This document shows positions 1-10,431 of a stretch of 64,000 nucleotides of DNA, piece by piece. This stretch comes from Amycolatopsis coloradensis (lineage in GTDB: Bacteria; Actinomycetota; Actinomycetes; Mycobacteriales; Pseudonocardiaceae). The stretch's first letter is position 1. Every line of letters starts with the position of its first letter. The notes under the pieces are model-generated. The model was not told the origin of the DNA, did not search any database, and worked only from the letters and a program-made list of their open reading frames with translations. The stretch is taken from assembly GCF_001953865.1 (NCBI RefSeq), contig NZ_MQUQ01000003.1, forward strand, positions 261,917-325,916, in the 5' to 3' direction. Both the position numbers and the translations under genes were made by a program.

Positions 1-784
1 GATCACCGCCGCGCAGCACGAGATCCATCAGCCGGTCGTGCGCTTCCTCGGCGCGGCGCATCGCGTCGTTGTGCGCGCTGATCGTCGCGTTGGCGGCGTT
101 CAGTTCGGCGACCGCGCGGCGCGTCTCGTCAAGCAGATGCGCGTTGTCCAGCGCGATCGCCGCGTGGTCCGCCAGCGACGACAGCAGGGCGACCTCTTCC
201 GGGCTGAACTCCCGCGTCGTCCGGTCCGAGGCGAACAGCACCCCGATCACCTTGCTGCCGATCGCCAGCGGCACACCGAGGATCGCGGTCAGTCCCTCGT
301 CGAGCACCCCGGTGTCGATCGACGAAGTGTGGCGGAACCGCTTGTCGTCGAAGTAATCCGCCGTCGCGTACGGCCGCGCGGTCTGTGCGACCAGCCCGCC
401 GAGCCCCTCACCCATCCCCAGCACGATGTCCTGGAACAACGCGGAAACCGAGCCGTCGGTCACGCGGACGTAAGTCTTGCCTTCGGGTTCGTCGTTGAGG
501 CTGAGATAGGAGACGTCCACACCGAGCAACGCCCGCGCCCGCCGCACGATCGACCGCAGGACGGCGTCCGGATCGTCCAGCCGCGCGAGGTCGCTGGCCG
601 TGTCGAACAGCGCGGCCAGCTCCGCCTCGCGCCGCCGGTGCTCGGCGACGGTGTCCCGGATCCGCAGCGCCAGCTCGGTGGCCTTCGGATCGACCGGGAC
701 GTGCGCCAGCTGCTCGCTGCCCGCCCCGGAGGCGAGCAGTTCGAGCAGCCGGCGCAACTGGGCGGCACTGTCCACAACGGTCAT
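1..784 (-). CDS. GAF-domain transcriptional regulator, PucR-like (C-terminal part outside window)
   Basis: The reading frame runs on the minus strand from ATG at 784 off the left edge, so only about 260 N-terminal residues are visible. Residues ~45-215 look like a GAF domain (segments such as VSYLSLNDE and GVPLAIGSKVIGVLFASD), followed by a helical stretch rich in Ala, Arg and Glu. In actinobacteria this arrangement usually ends in a PucR/CdaR helix-turn-helix, which cannot be checked here. The start overlaps the stop of the upstream permease gene (ATGA), so it is the third gene of a bdhA-permease-regulator operon. It probably senses a small metabolite and controls hydroxybutyrate or related acid catabolism. 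The GAF call is fairly firm; the family and ligand are inferred. Confidence 0.72.
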   Translation of the reverse strand, partial: MTVVDSAAQLRRLLELLASGAGSEQLAHVPVDPKATELALRIRDTVAEHRRREAELAALFDTASDLARLDDPDAVLRSIVRRARALLGVDVSYLSLNDEPEGKTYVRVTDGSVSALFQDIVLGMGEGLGGLVAQTARPYATADYFDDKRFRHTSSIDTGVLDEGLTAILGVPLAIGSKVIGVLFASDRTTREFSPEEVALLSSLADHAAIALDNAHLLDETRRAVAELNAANATISAHNDAMRRAEEAHDRLMDLVLRGGD

Positions 785-2097
785 GCTGACACGTGACTGC
801 GCTCCGTGAGAACTTCGGAGTGCAGGGATTCCCCCTTCGTCTCCCGGGCGACGAGCAGCGCGATCACGGTCAGCGCGCACATCGCGACGACATAGAGCGA
901 GACCGGGACCGTGCTGCCGAACTCCTTGAACAGCGCGACCGCGATGAGCGGCGCCACCGCGCCCGCCGCGATCGACGACAGCTGCCCGCCGACCGAAAGG
1001 CCGGTGTAGCGGACCCGCGTCGGGAACTGCTCGGAGAAGAACGCGGCCTGCGGGCCGTACATCGCACCGTGCAACACGAGTCCGATGGTCGCGGCGAGAA
1101 TGATGACACCGGAATTCCTGGTGTCGAGCATCGCGAAGAACGCGAAACTCCACGCGGCCATGCCGATCGCGCCGAACAGATAGACCGGTCGGCGTCCGAT
1201 CCGGTCGGAAAGAATGCCCCACAAGGGAATGGTCACGAAATGCACGGCCGAACCGATGAGCACCGCGTTGAGTCCCGCCGATTTCGGCAGCCCAAGGCCG
1301 GTGGTGACGTAAACGAGAATGAACGCGGTGATCACGTAATACGAAACGTTCTCCGCCATGCGCGAACCGATCGTGATCAGCACCGCACGCCAGTTCTTCC
1401 GGAACACCTCGACGACCGGCGCGTGCTCGGGCTCGCTCTTCTCCCGCGCCGCGAGGAAGACCGGCGATTCGCTGACCGCGAGCCGGATCCACAGCCCGAT
1501 CACCACGAGGACACCGGAAAGCAGGAACGGGATCCGCCAGCCCCAGCCGAGGAACGCCTCGTCGGATTGCGTCGCCGCGAGGATGGCGAGAACGGCCGTC
1601 GCGAGCAGGTTCCCGCCGGGCGCGCCGCACTGCGGCCACGACGCCCAGAACCCGCGGCGCCTGTCGTCACCGTGTTCGGAGACGATCAGCACCGCGCCGC
1701 CCCATTCGCCGCCGAGCGCGAAACCCTGCACCAGCCGCAGCAGCGTGAGCAGGATCGGTGCCAGGACACCGACGGTCGCGTACGTCGGGAGGATGCCCAT
1801 CGCGCAGGTCGACCCGCCCATCAGCACCAGGCTCAGCACCAGCAACTTCTTACGGCCGACGCGGTCCCCGAAATGCCCGAACACCAGCCCGCCGATCGGC
1901 CGCGCGAGGAAACCGACGGCGTAGGTCAGGAACGCGAGCAGCGTGCCGGTCAGCGGATCGTTGGTGGGGAAGAACAATTTGCCGAACACCAGCGCCGCGG
2001 CGGAGGTGTAGAGGAAGAAGTCATACCACTCGATCGTCGTACCGATGAGGCTGGCGCTGACGACCTTCGCGATCGAGCCACGGTTCTGCGTGGTCAC
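781..2097 (-). CDS. MFS permease, metabolite:H+ symporter (MHS) family
   Basis: A 438-residue major facilitator protein with about 12 hydrophobic segments. It has the MHS signature near the N-terminus (GTTIEWYDFFLY) and the loop-2 motif GHFGDRVGRKK typical of ProP/ShiA/KgtP-type carriers, which bring carboxylates or betaines into the cell with protons. The GTG start at 2097 was chosen because a purine-rich ribosome site (AAGGAAAGGAA) lies just upstream and the family N-terminus begins here; the open frame upstream is only a shadow of bdhA. It lies 23 bp after 3-hydroxybutyrate dehydrogenase, so a hydroxy acid or keto acid substrate is likely. A second MHS permease sits at 9019-10323. Confidence 0.85.
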   Translation of the reverse strand: MTTQNRGSIAKVVSASLIGTTIEWYDFFLYTSAAALVFGKLFFPTNDPLTGTLLAFLTYAVGFLARPIGGLVFGHFGDRVGRKKLLVLSLVLMGGSTCAMGILPTYATVGVLAPILLTLLRLVQGFALGGEWGGAVLIVSEHGDDRRRGFWASWPQCGAPGGNLLATAVLAILAATQSDEAFLGWGWRIPFLLSGVLVVIGLWIRLAVSESPVFLAAREKSEPEHAPVVEVFRKNWRAVLITIGSRMAENVSYYVITAFILVYVTTGLGLPKSAGLNAVLIGSAVHFVTIPLWGILSDRIGRRPVYLFGAIGMAAWSFAFFAMLDTRNSGVIILAATIGLVLHGAMYGPQAAFFSEQFPTRVRYTGLSVGGQLSSIAAGAVAPLIAVALFKEFGSTVPVSLYVVAMCALTVIALLVARETKGESLHSEVLTERSHVSA

Positions 2098-2120
2098 CGG
2101 GCGTTCCTTTCCTTGGGGTT

Positions 2121-2879
2121 TCACGCGGCGGTCCAGCCGCCGTCGAGGGGGATGGAGGTACCGGTGACATGCGCGGCGTGCTCGCCGGTGAGCCAGAGCA
2201 CACACGCGGCGACGTCGGCGGGTTCGATGAGCCGCTTGATCGCCGAACGGCGCAGCAGGACCTGCTCGATGACGGCGTCGCGCTCGAGTCCGTGTTCTTC
2301 GGCCTGCGCCTGGAGCTGGCCGGTGACCAGCGGGGTCCGGACGTAACCGGGGCTGACGCAGTTGCTGGTCACGCCGTGTTCCGCGCCTTCGAGCGCGGTG
2401 ACCTTGGAGAGTCCTTCGAGTGCGTGCTTCGCGGTGACGTACGCGGATTTGAACGGGCTCGCGCGCAGGCCGTGGACGCTGGACATGTTGACGACGCGCC
2501 CCCAGCCGCGGTCGTACATATGCGGCAGCACGCGGCGGACGAGCAGGAACGGCGCGGTGACCATGAGCGACTGGAGCCGGGTGAACGTCTCCGGCGGGAA
2601 CTCGTGGATCGGCGCGATGTGCTGGAATCCGGCGTTGTTGACGAGGATGTCGATCTCGGCCGGAAGGGTCTCGATGGCCTGGCCGTCGGTGAGGTCCACG
2701 ACGTGGGCGATGCCGCTGACCTCGGCCGCCGCCTTCTCGACGGCGTCGTCGATGTCGACGAGGTGGACCTTCGCCCCGGCCTCGGCGAGCGCTTCGGCGC
2801 AGGCCAGGCCGATGCCGCTCGCCGCCCCGGTGACCAGGGCGGACTTGCCGACCAGATCGCTGTGATAAGCACCACTCAT
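2121..2879 (-). CDS. bdhA: 3-hydroxybutyrate dehydrogenase (SDR family)
   Basis: A 252-residue classical short-chain dehydrogenase that interconverts 3-hydroxybutyrate and acetoacetate with NAD+ (EC 1.1.1.30). Visible are the cofactor loop TGAASGIG (residues ~18-25), NNAG, the catalytic Ser in MSSVHG and the Tyr/Lys pair in YVTAK. The C-terminal GTSIPLDGGWTA is typical of 3-hydroxybutyrate dehydrogenases. It is the first gene of the operon with the MHS permease and GAF regulator, consistent with uptake and oxidation of hydroxybutyrate or a PHB breakdown product feeding acetyl-CoA metabolism. A related SDR acting on another hydroxy acid is possible. Confidence 0.85.
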   Translation of the reverse strand: MSGAYHSDLVGKSALVTGAASGIGLACAEALAEAGAKVHLVDIDDAVEKAAAEVSGIAHVVDLTDGQAIETLPAEIDILVNNAGFQHIAPIHEFPPETFTRLQSLMVTAPFLLVRRVLPHMYDRGWGRVVNMSSVHGLRASPFKSAYVTAKHALEGLSKVTALEGAEHGVTSNCVSPGYVRTPLVTGQLQAQAEEHGLERDAVIEQVLLRRSAIKRLIEPADVAACVLWLTGEHAAHVTGTSIPLDGGWTAA

Positions 2880-2969
2880 GCCGGACGACGTTAGGTCGCT
2901 CCGCGCCCTTAGGCCATGTGGTTACGCACCACACCTACTCAAGATCCCGTATGTGCCCCCCACACCCCT

Positions 2970-3034
2970 CGCGTTTCGTCCTCTAGTTGCGGTAGTTGGC
3001 GCCGCGAACTACCGCAACTAGAGGACGAAACGCG
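2970..3034. repeat. Long intergenic palindrome, family B copy 1
   Basis: Perfect inverted repeat with 28-bp arms (2970-2997 and 3007-3034) around a 9-bp loop. It lies in the promoter-side gap of bdhA and immediately after the stop of the gene ending at 3047, so it could act as that gene's terminator. The arm contains CGTTTCGTCCTCTAGTTGCG, which recurs with small changes in the palindromes at 39806-39871 and 44527-44590. No T-run follows the hairpin. Confidence 0.85.
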
Positions 3035-3046
3035 ACGGGGAGGGGA

Positions 3047-3778
3047 TCAGCCGGCGGCGTCCGAGATGGATTTGGCCTCGCGGGCGCCGGATTCGAAGGC
3101 TTCGCAGGAGAAGAGCAGCCAGGACCGGACGCCTTCGGAAGTCCCGGAACTGAAGGCCGAAGCGGCTTCGAGGTACTTCGGCACACGCCGGAAGTACGCG
3201 ACCTCAGGCACCGTCAGCGCCTTCGGGTCCAGGCCCGTCGCCACCGCCGAAAGCCGGGCCGCCGCCCGCGCGACGACCCCGTCCGCGGAGCCGAAAGGCC
3301 GCAGTGCCAACAGTTCCCCGTGCACGACGGCGGTCAGCACCGGCCCCGGGACCGACGTCGCGCCGGTGACCAGTTGCGCCAGCATCTCCAGCCGCGGGCC
3401 GACATCGTCCGACGACCGCGGCCGCCCCAGCGTGTCGTGATCCGTCACCAGGTCCGACGCGGCGAGGAGGTGCAAGCGCGCCAACGCTTGCAGTGGCGCA
3501 CGCCGCCACGTCGGGAGCAGGCCCTCCAGCGCTTCCGCGGCACGCAGCGCGCCTGCCAGCACCGGATCGGACACCTCGCCGGATTCCGGCAGTTCGGGCG
3601 CGGCGCCTTCGATCCCGGCCGACGCCCGCGCCGACCGCACGGACGCTTCGGCGGCCGTCGCGGCGCCGCCGCGCAGGTTCGCGGGCAGCCGGTGGACGGC
3701 GAACACCGCGTCCTGCGCCGATTTCGCGGCCGCCGCGACGCCTTCGAGGTCCAGCAGCGGCTTCAGCGGGTCGGTCAT
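3047..3778 (-). CDS. Conserved actinobacterial protein with a degenerate Fic-like fold
   Basis: A 243-residue mostly helical protein without membrane segments or signal peptide. Residues ~150-175 (HGELLALRPFGSADGVVARA) resemble the Fic/Doc active-site region (HPFxxGNGR), but the key His is replaced by Leu and the GNGR part is lost, so AMP transfer would not be expected. The N-terminal half (SARASAGIEGA) also resembles Fic N-terminal helices. Its ATG overlaps the stop of the phosphoribosyltransferase gene by 4 bp, so the two are probably co-translated. From memory, a similar hypothetical protein lies near acs in mycobacteria (Rv3662c region). Function unknown. Confidence 0.6.
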   Translation of the reverse strand: MTDPLKPLLDLEGVAAAAKSAQDAVFAVHRLPANLRGGAATAAEASVRSARASAGIEGAAPELPESGEVSDPVLAGALRAAEALEGLLPTWRRAPLQALARLHLLAASDLVTDHDTLGRPRSSDDVGPRLEMLAQLVTGATSVPGPVLTAVVHGELLALRPFGSADGVVARAAARLSAVATGLDPKALTVPEVAYFRRVPKYLEAASAFSSGTSEGVRSWLLFSCEAFESGAREAKSISDAAG

Positions 3779-4272
3779 GCGTCCAGCACCTGGCCCGCGC
3801 GCCGCACCACGGGTGCCTGCACCGACCACGGGAAGTTGATCCACCGATCCGTGTGCTTCCAGACGTACTCGCAGTTGACCTCGGAGCGCGGCTTCTCGTA
3901 GACGACCGCGCAGCGCACCTCGGCGACGTGGTCGGCGCAGAAGTCGCGGACCAGCTTCAGGGTCGCGCCGGTGTCCGCGACGTCGTCGGCGACGAGCACT
4001 TTCTTCTTCGTCAGGTCGACGACGTTCGGCACCGGCGGCAGCATCACCGGCAGGTCGAGACGCTGGTCGACGCCGGTGTAGAACTCGACGTTCATCACGT
4101 GCAGGTTCTTCACGTCCAGCGCGTAGCCGAGCGCGCCCGCGACGAACAGCCCGCCGCGCGCGATCGACAGGATCAGGTCCGGCTCGAAGCCGTCGTCGGC
4201 CACGGTCCGCGCCAGATCCCTGCTGGCCGTCCCGAACAACTCCCAGGTGAGCTCTTCCCGCTCCTCGGCCAT
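3775..4272 (-). CDS. Phosphoribosyltransferase (type I fold)
   Basis: A 165-residue cytosolic protein with the PRPP-binding loop VLVADDVADTGATL (residues ~91-104) and the upstream strand LILSIARGGLFVAGALG, both typical of hypoxanthine/xanthine-type phosphoribosyltransferases. Such enzymes join a purine base to PRPP, but small stand-alone members also occur with other or unknown bases, so no precise substrate is claimed. The start is ATG at 4272. The last 4 bp overlap the downstream Fic-like gene, suggesting one two-gene transcript. The GNAT gene at 4388 diverges from it. Confidence 0.8.
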   Translation of the reverse strand: MAEEREELTWELFGTASRDLARTVADDGFEPDLILSIARGGLFVAGALGYALDVKNLHVMNVEFYTGVDQRLDLPVMLPPVPNVVDLTKKKVLVADDVADTGATLKLVRDFCADHVAEVRCAVVYEKPRSEVNCEYVWKHTDRWINFPWSVQAPVVRRAGQVLDA

Positions 4273-4387
4273 GCTGCCTCGCCTTCTCGATCGTTCCCGC
4301 GAGCATAGGCAACGCCTCAGTGGCCTTCTCGAATGCTTCGAAACTGGCTATCCAGCAAGGCCAATGTCAGGACGTAGCGTCCAGATC

Positions 4388-4966
4388 ATGATCGACTGGA
4401 ACGACCACGCGACACTGGACGGCGAACGCGTCCGCCTCGAACCGCTCACCCGCGACCACGCCAAAGGACTTTTCGAGGCCGGATCCGACCCGGCGATCTG
4501 GACCTGGCTCAGCCTCCGGCGGCCGCGGGACCTCGCCGCGGCCGAAGCGATGGTGGACGACATCCTCGCCGACACCGACCGCCGCGCCTGGGCGCAGATC
4601 GACGCGCGCACCGGCGAGGTCGCGGGCACGACGTCGTTCTACGCGATGAACGCGCGCCACAAGATCCTTTCGCTCGGTTACACCTGGATCGGTTCCGCGT
4701 GGCAGCGGACCGGCCTCAACCGCGAGTCGAAACTCCTGTTGCTGCGCCACGCTTTCGACGACCTCGGCGCGCATCGTGTCGCGTGGGAGACCGACATCCG
4801 CAACCTGAAGTCACAGAAGGCGATCGAACGCCTCGGCGCGCACCGCGAAGGCGTACTGCGTGCCCATCGCGTCCGGCCCGACGGAACCGTCCGTGACACC
4901 GTTGTCTACTCCCTCACCGGACCAGAATGGCCGGCGGTCCGTACCGCTTTGTCCTCAAGCGGATGA
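4388..4966 (+). CDS. GNAT family N-acetyltransferase (RimJ/RimL-like)
   Basis: A 192-residue single-domain GNAT protein. It shows the fold in order: the strand LEPLTRDHAKGLFEA, a central SLGYTWIGSAWQRTGLNRESK segment where the acetyl-CoA pyrophosphate loop falls, and KSQKAIERLGAHREGVLR, as in RimJ/RimL-type acetyltransferases that modify N-terminal amines or small molecules. ATG 4388 fits the family N-terminus (MIDWNDHATLDGERVRLEPL); an in-frame ATG at 4364 would add eight residues. It precedes acs with about 100 bp between them and is probably a separate unit. Acceptor unknown. Confidence 0.8.
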   Translation: MIDWNDHATLDGERVRLEPLTRDHAKGLFEAGSDPAIWTWLSLRRPRDLAAAEAMVDDILADTDRRAWAQIDARTGEVAGTTSFYAMNARHKILSLGYTWIGSAWQRTGLNRESKLLLLRHAFDDLGAHRVAWETDIRNLKSQKAIERLGAHREGVLRAHRVRPDGTVRDTVVYSLTGPEWPAVRTALSSSG

Positions 4967-5066
4967 ATGCCGCGCACAACCACGATGCAACCTTTTACTT
5001 CGCGTCGTAACGTCGATAGCGTGCCAACGGGCGTGAAGACACGCGAATCACAGGAGGCATCGCACC

Positions 5067-7037
<1,971 letters not shown>

Positions 7038-7048
7038 CCAAGCGCAGA

Positions 7049-7091
7049 GAAGGGGCCTTTCGTCGCGAATTTCGCGATGAAAGGCCCCTTC
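7049..7091. repeat. Intergenic palindrome, family A copy 1
   Basis: Inverted repeat between the convergent ends of acs and the AraC-type gene. The outer arms are 13 bp perfect (7049-7061 and 7079-7091), with a second nested repeat of CGCGAA type inside. It probably ends transcription from both sides. It shares the GAAGG...CCTTC theme with the palindromes at 11111, 35213, 57804 and 60185. Confidence 0.8.
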
Positions 7092-7101
7092 ATCGCATCG
7101 G

Positions 7102-7956
7102 TCAGACGGGTTCGACGGGCAGCCAAAGCTCACAGGTGGCGGTTCCGAAATCGTCCGAGTGCTTCAGGATCGTGACGATCGACGGTCCCGGCCGCAGCCG
7201 CCACGGGTTGGACGGGAACCACTCGGTCGCCGTCGCCGCCCACACCTTCTGCAACGCCTCCGGATGAGGACCTTCGGTACGGAAGACCGCCCACCGCCCG
7301 GACGGCACTTCGATGACGTCGAGATCGGCGGGCGGTTCACCGGCGACGGCGACCCCGTGCAGATAGGTCAGCTCGGCGCCGTCCGGATCGAGGGCGTCGC
7401 TGACCTGCAGCAGGCCCGGCGGCTCGGTGTCGCTGAGCGCTTTCAGCCGGGCGTGCGCCTCCGGCGGCAACGCGGTGATGTGCCGCCGGATGTGCGGATT
7501 GACGCCCTCGTGGACGAGCGGGACGCGGGTCGCGTGCCCGACGAGGCGGAACGCGGGGCGGTCGGCGATTCGGGTTTCCATGGGGATGCTCCCTTCGACG
7601 CTCAGGCGGAACCTGAGCCGCGGTTGTGTGCGAAGGGGGCCTCCGTCGCGGCGGACGTCACCGGGACCAGCGCCGTGGACCGCGCGGAACGCCCTGCCGA
7701 ACGCCTCGGTCGAGCCGTAGCCGTAGCGGACGGCGATGCTCAGCAGATCGTCCTCGCCCCGGACGACGTCGGCGACGGCGGCGGTCATACGGCGACGGCG
7801 GACGTACTCCGACAGCGGCATTCCCGCCAGCGACGAGAACATCCGGCGCAGGTGGTACTCGGTCGTGCCGAGCGCCCTGGCGTGCCCCGCGAGGTCGAGC
7901 TCGTCGGCGAGGTGCTCCTCCACCAGGTCGGCGAGCCGGTTCAGTGCCGAGATCAC
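7102..7956 (-). CDS. AraC-family regulator with GyrI-like effector domain
   Basis: A 284-residue regulator. Residues ~1-105 carry two helix-turn-helix units of AraC/XylS type (LAGHARALGTTEYHLRRMF and LLSIAVRYGYGSTEAFGRAF). Residues ~125-284 look like a GyrI/BmrR-type small-molecule-binding domain (RIADRPAFRLVGHATRV at its start, IVTILKHSDDFG near the end). The architecture is that of Rob/SoxS-like regulators that sense hydrophobic drugs. GTG 7956 is preferred over an upstream ATG because a strong ribosome site (GGAAGGGAGG) lies 5 bp before it. It diverges from the gene at 8130 and may control it. Ligand unknown. Confidence 0.85.
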   Translation of the reverse strand: MISALNRLADLVEEHLADELDLAGHARALGTTEYHLRRMFSSLAGMPLSEYVRRRRMTAAVADVVRGEDDLLSIAVRYGYGSTEAFGRAFRAVHGAGPGDVRRDGGPLRTQPRLRFRLSVEGSIPMETRIADRPAFRLVGHATRVPLVHEGVNPHIRRHITALPPEAHARLKALSDTEPPGLLQVSDALDPDGAELTYLHGVAVAGEPPADLDVIEVPSGRWAVFRTEGPHPEALQKVWAATATEWFPSNPWRLRPGPSIVTILKHSDDFGTATCELWLPVEPV

Positions 7957-8129
7957 GAGGCCTCCCTTCCCCGCCGACTCTGACGGAACGCACCCGGACC
8001 ACGCCCGATCACCGCGAACCGATCCGATCATGCGACACGCTTAGCACACCCTGCCGCGCGACAGTCGAACGCCTGTTCTAGGATGTGCCGGGTACCACCC
8101 CACACCCGGGCAAGGAGACGACACCGACG

Positions 8130-8630
8130 ATGACCGTGGATGCCTTGACACGCACTGACGCCGTGTCCGAAGAAGCGGCTACTGAAGCGCCCGTCGACTC
8201 GAAGCCGCAGGCAGAGTCCACCGAGACGGCCGAGAACGCGACGGCCACCGAGGCCGGGGACGCCCCGGCCGAGGACAAGACGGAAAGCCCCGCCGAAGCC
8301 ACGGCGGAGTCTCCCAAGCCCAAGCGTGGCCGCCCGAAGGTCGCCACGACGGCGAAGAAGACCCGCACCGTCGAGCTGATCCTCACGGTCACCGGCACCG
8401 CCGACGGCGAGTGGCAGGCCGAACTCAAGAACGGCAGCAAGTGGGTGGCGAAGGGTCTCGAGATCCCGGCCGCCGCCGTGTCCCGTGCCGCCAAGGAGCT
8501 GCACTCGGACCTGTCGGGTCCGATCGACGAGGTCATCAACGCGGCCCGCGAGCTTCAGGCCGCGAAGGTCGCCCAGCTCGAAGCCGAGCTGGAGAAGGCG
8601 AAGCTGGCTCTGGCCGAGCTGGACGCGTAA
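8130..8630 (+). CDS. Ala/Glu-rich protein with AT-hook-like motif (DUF6319-like)
   Basis: A 166-residue protein. Residues 1-65 are low-complexity and acidic (rich in Ala, Glu, Thr, Asp). A basic KPKRGRPK motif at ~70 resembles an AT-hook. A folded part (~80-166) has a strand pair (TVELILTVTGTADGEWQAEL) and a long C-terminal helix of heptad-like Ala/Leu/Glu/Lys. I recall similar actinobacterial proteins being named DUF6319, but this is not certain. ATG 8130 has AAGGAG upstream. The gene is monocistronic: divergent from the AraC gene and followed by a clear terminator. It may be a small DNA-binding or nucleoid-associated protein. Confidence 0.6.
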   Translation: MTVDALTRTDAVSEEAATEAPVDSKPQAESTETAENATATEAGDAPAEDKTESPAEATAESPKPKRGRPKVATTAKKTRTVELILTVTGTADGEWQAELKNGSKWVAKGLEIPAAAVSRAAKELHSDLSGPIDEVINAARELQAAKVAQLEAELEKAKLALAELDA

Positions 8631-8643
8631 GACTTTCCTCCCG

Positions 8644-8681
8644 ACCGGGGCGGACGCTGGAACTTCAGTGTCCGCCCCGGT
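8644..8681 (+). terminator. Rho-independent-type terminator
   Basis: Hairpin with 12-bp perfect G/C-rich arms (8644-8655 and 8670-8681) followed by TTTCTTTC. It starts 13 bp after the stop of the gene ending at 8630 and lies just before the cupin gene stop on the other strand. Confidence 0.85.
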
Positions 8682-8686
8682 TTCTT

Positions 8687-9022
8687 TCACCCGCCGATCG
8701 GCGGCCGTCCCGGCAGTGGTGTCTTGAACTCGACCCACTGACTGTCCACAAGGGCCTCAACGCTGTGCGGGACACCGCGTGGATGGACGATCGTCTCGCC
8801 TGCTTCCAGCGTCACGTCCCGTCCGTCGAGTGTGCCGCGCAGCGAACCCGAGACCAGGTACACGATGCTGTCGTGATCGTGGCTGTGCACAGGGGACGCG
8901 ACACCGGCCGGATAGAAGATCTCGTACGCCAGACCACCTTCGGCCGTGGCGAGCGTCCGGAACCGGCCCTGTCCGCCGATCAGCGACTGACCCTCCACTG
9001 TGGACATCGGCTGCCAGCTCAT
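8687..9022 (-). CDS. Small cupin-domain protein
   Basis: A 111-residue single-domain cupin. The first metal motif is visible as PVHSHDHDSIVYLVSGSLRG (His-x-His and following Glu/Gln position region) and the second as GETIVHPRGVPHSVEAL. Such small cupins bind a divalent metal and act as isomerases, dioxygenases or ligand sensors. Its ATG overlaps the stop of the MHS permease by 4 bp, so it is translated with it and probably works on the transported compound. Confidence 0.8.
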   Translation of the reverse strand: MSWQPMSTVEGQSLIGGQGRFRTLATAEGGLAYEIFYPAGVASPVHSHDHDSIVYLVSGSLRGTLDGRDVTLEAGETIVHPRGVPHSVEALVDSQWVEFKTPLPGRPPIGG

Positions 9023-10323
9023 CGCACGGGCTCCAGCGCCGCTTCCTCCTCGCGATCCGGGTCACGGGCGAGGACGACGCCGACGATGCTGACGACCGCC
9101 GTCGCGAGCAGGTACACGCCGATCGCGACCCAGGTGTCATAACCGGCGAGCAACGCGGTGAACAGCAGCGGCGCCGGCGCCCCGCCGATGACCCCGGCGA
9201 GGGTGTAGGCGAGTGAGCTGCCGGTGTAGCGCAGGCGCGGCGAGAACTGCTCGGTGACGAGCGCGGCCTGCGGCCCGTACAACGCGGCGTGGATGACCAG
9301 CGCGAGCACGATACCGGTCACCAGCATGAAGAACGAACCGCCGCTGACCATCGGGAAGAACACGAACGGCCAGATCCCGGCGGCGATGGTCGCGACCAGG
9401 TACATCTTGCGCCGCGAGACCCGGTCCGAGAGCGCGCCGAACAGCGGCATCAAGAACAGCTGGAACGCCGAACCGATCATCACCGCGGCCAGCCCGGCGC
9501 CGCGCGAGAGGTCGGTGTGCGTGGTGACGTAGGTGAGGACGAAGACGGTGAACAGCGCGTACAGCACGTCCGGGCAGACGCGGATCAGCACGGCCGCGAC
9601 CAGTGCGCGGCGTTCCGTCCGGAAGACCTCGGAGATCGGCGCCGACGAACGTTCGCCGCGCTCCTGGATCTGTTTGAAGACCGGCGTTTCCTCCAGTTTG
9701 AGCCGGATCCACAGGCCAAAACCGACCAGCGCGCCCGACAGCAGGAACGCGATCCGCCAGCCCCAGCTGTTGAACTGGTCTTCGGTGAGCAGCGCGGCGA
9801 GGACGGCGAGAACACCGTTGGCGAGCAGGTTTCCCGCGGGCGGGCCGATCTGCGCGGCCGACGCCCAGAACCCGCGTTTACCCGGATCCCCGAACTCACT
9901 CGACAGCAGGACGGCGCCACCCCATTCGCCGCCGATGCCGACACCCTGCGCGAACCGCAGCAACACGAGCAGGACGGCCGCGAAGCCGCCGATGGTCTCG
10001 TACGTCGGCAGGACACCGATGAGGAACGTCGCGACGCCGGTGAGCACGAGCGTCATGACCAGGATCCGTTTGCGGCCGAGCACGTCGCCGAGGCGGCCGA
10101 AGAGGAACCCGCCGAGCGGCCGCGCGAGGTAGCCGACGGCGTAGGTGGAGAACGCCGCCATCGTGCTCGCGAGCTGGTCTTCCGAGGGGAAGAAGAGGTG
10201 CCCGAAGATCGTCGCGGCCGCCACCGAGTAAGCCGCGAAGTCGTACCACTCGAGCGCTGTTCCCGAGAGGCTGGCCGCGAAGGCCTTGTGCAGCGAGCGC
10301 CGGTCACCGGCTGGTGAGGTCAT
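9019..10323 (-). CDS. MFS permease, metabolite:H+ symporter (MHS) family
   Basis: A 434-residue permease with about 12 membrane segments, close in sequence to the one at 781-2097 (GTALEWYDFAAYSVAAATIFG; loop motif GRLGDVLGRKR). MHS carriers import carboxylates, betaines or aromatic acids with protons. ATG 10323 is used; a GTG two codons upstream is possible. The gene is translationally coupled to the cupin and diverges from the DUF2848 gene across a short region with palindromes, which looks like a small regulated catabolic locus. Confidence 0.85.
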   Translation of the reverse strand: MTSPAGDRRSLHKAFAASLSGTALEWYDFAAYSVAAATIFGHLFFPSEDQLASTMAAFSTYAVGYLARPLGGFLFGRLGDVLGRKRILVMTLVLTGVATFLIGVLPTYETIGGFAAVLLVLLRFAQGVGIGGEWGGAVLLSSEFGDPGKRGFWASAAQIGPPAGNLLANGVLAVLAALLTEDQFNSWGWRIAFLLSGALVGFGLWIRLKLEETPVFKQIQERGERSSAPISEVFRTERRALVAAVLIRVCPDVLYALFTVFVLTYVTTHTDLSRGAGLAAVMIGSAFQLFLMPLFGALSDRVSRRKMYLVATIAAGIWPFVFFPMVSGGSFFMLVTGIVLALVIHAALYGPQAALVTEQFSPRLRYTGSSLAYTLAGVIGGAPAPLLFTALLAGYDTWVAIGVYLLATAVVSIVGVVLARDPDREEEAALEPVR

Positions 10324-10349
10324 GTCCACATCCCGTCAGTTCGAGGTCC

Positions 10350-10399
10350 TCAACCCCGCCGGGAGGGGTTGAATTGCGGATATACTCCTTGTATACAAG
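10350..10399. promoter_or_regulatory. Operator-like palindromes between the MHS permease and DUF2848 genes
   Basis: Two palindromes lie in the 108-bp divergent gap: TCAACCCC/GGGGTTGA (10350-10357 and 10365-10372) and the perfect 12-mer CTTGTATACAAG (10388-10399). The second is AT-rich in a GC-rich setting and resembles GntR-family operators. No GntR gene is present in the window next to it. Confidence 0.5.
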
Positions 10400-10431
10400 C
10401 TGTATGCGCAACCCCCAATCTCGGAGGAAAG

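Noticed and set aside
7049..7091. Small peptides encoded across the family A palindromes (e.g. starting MKGPF or MNGPF)
   Set aside because: The short frames come from the repeat itself, are the same on both strands and lack ribosome sites.
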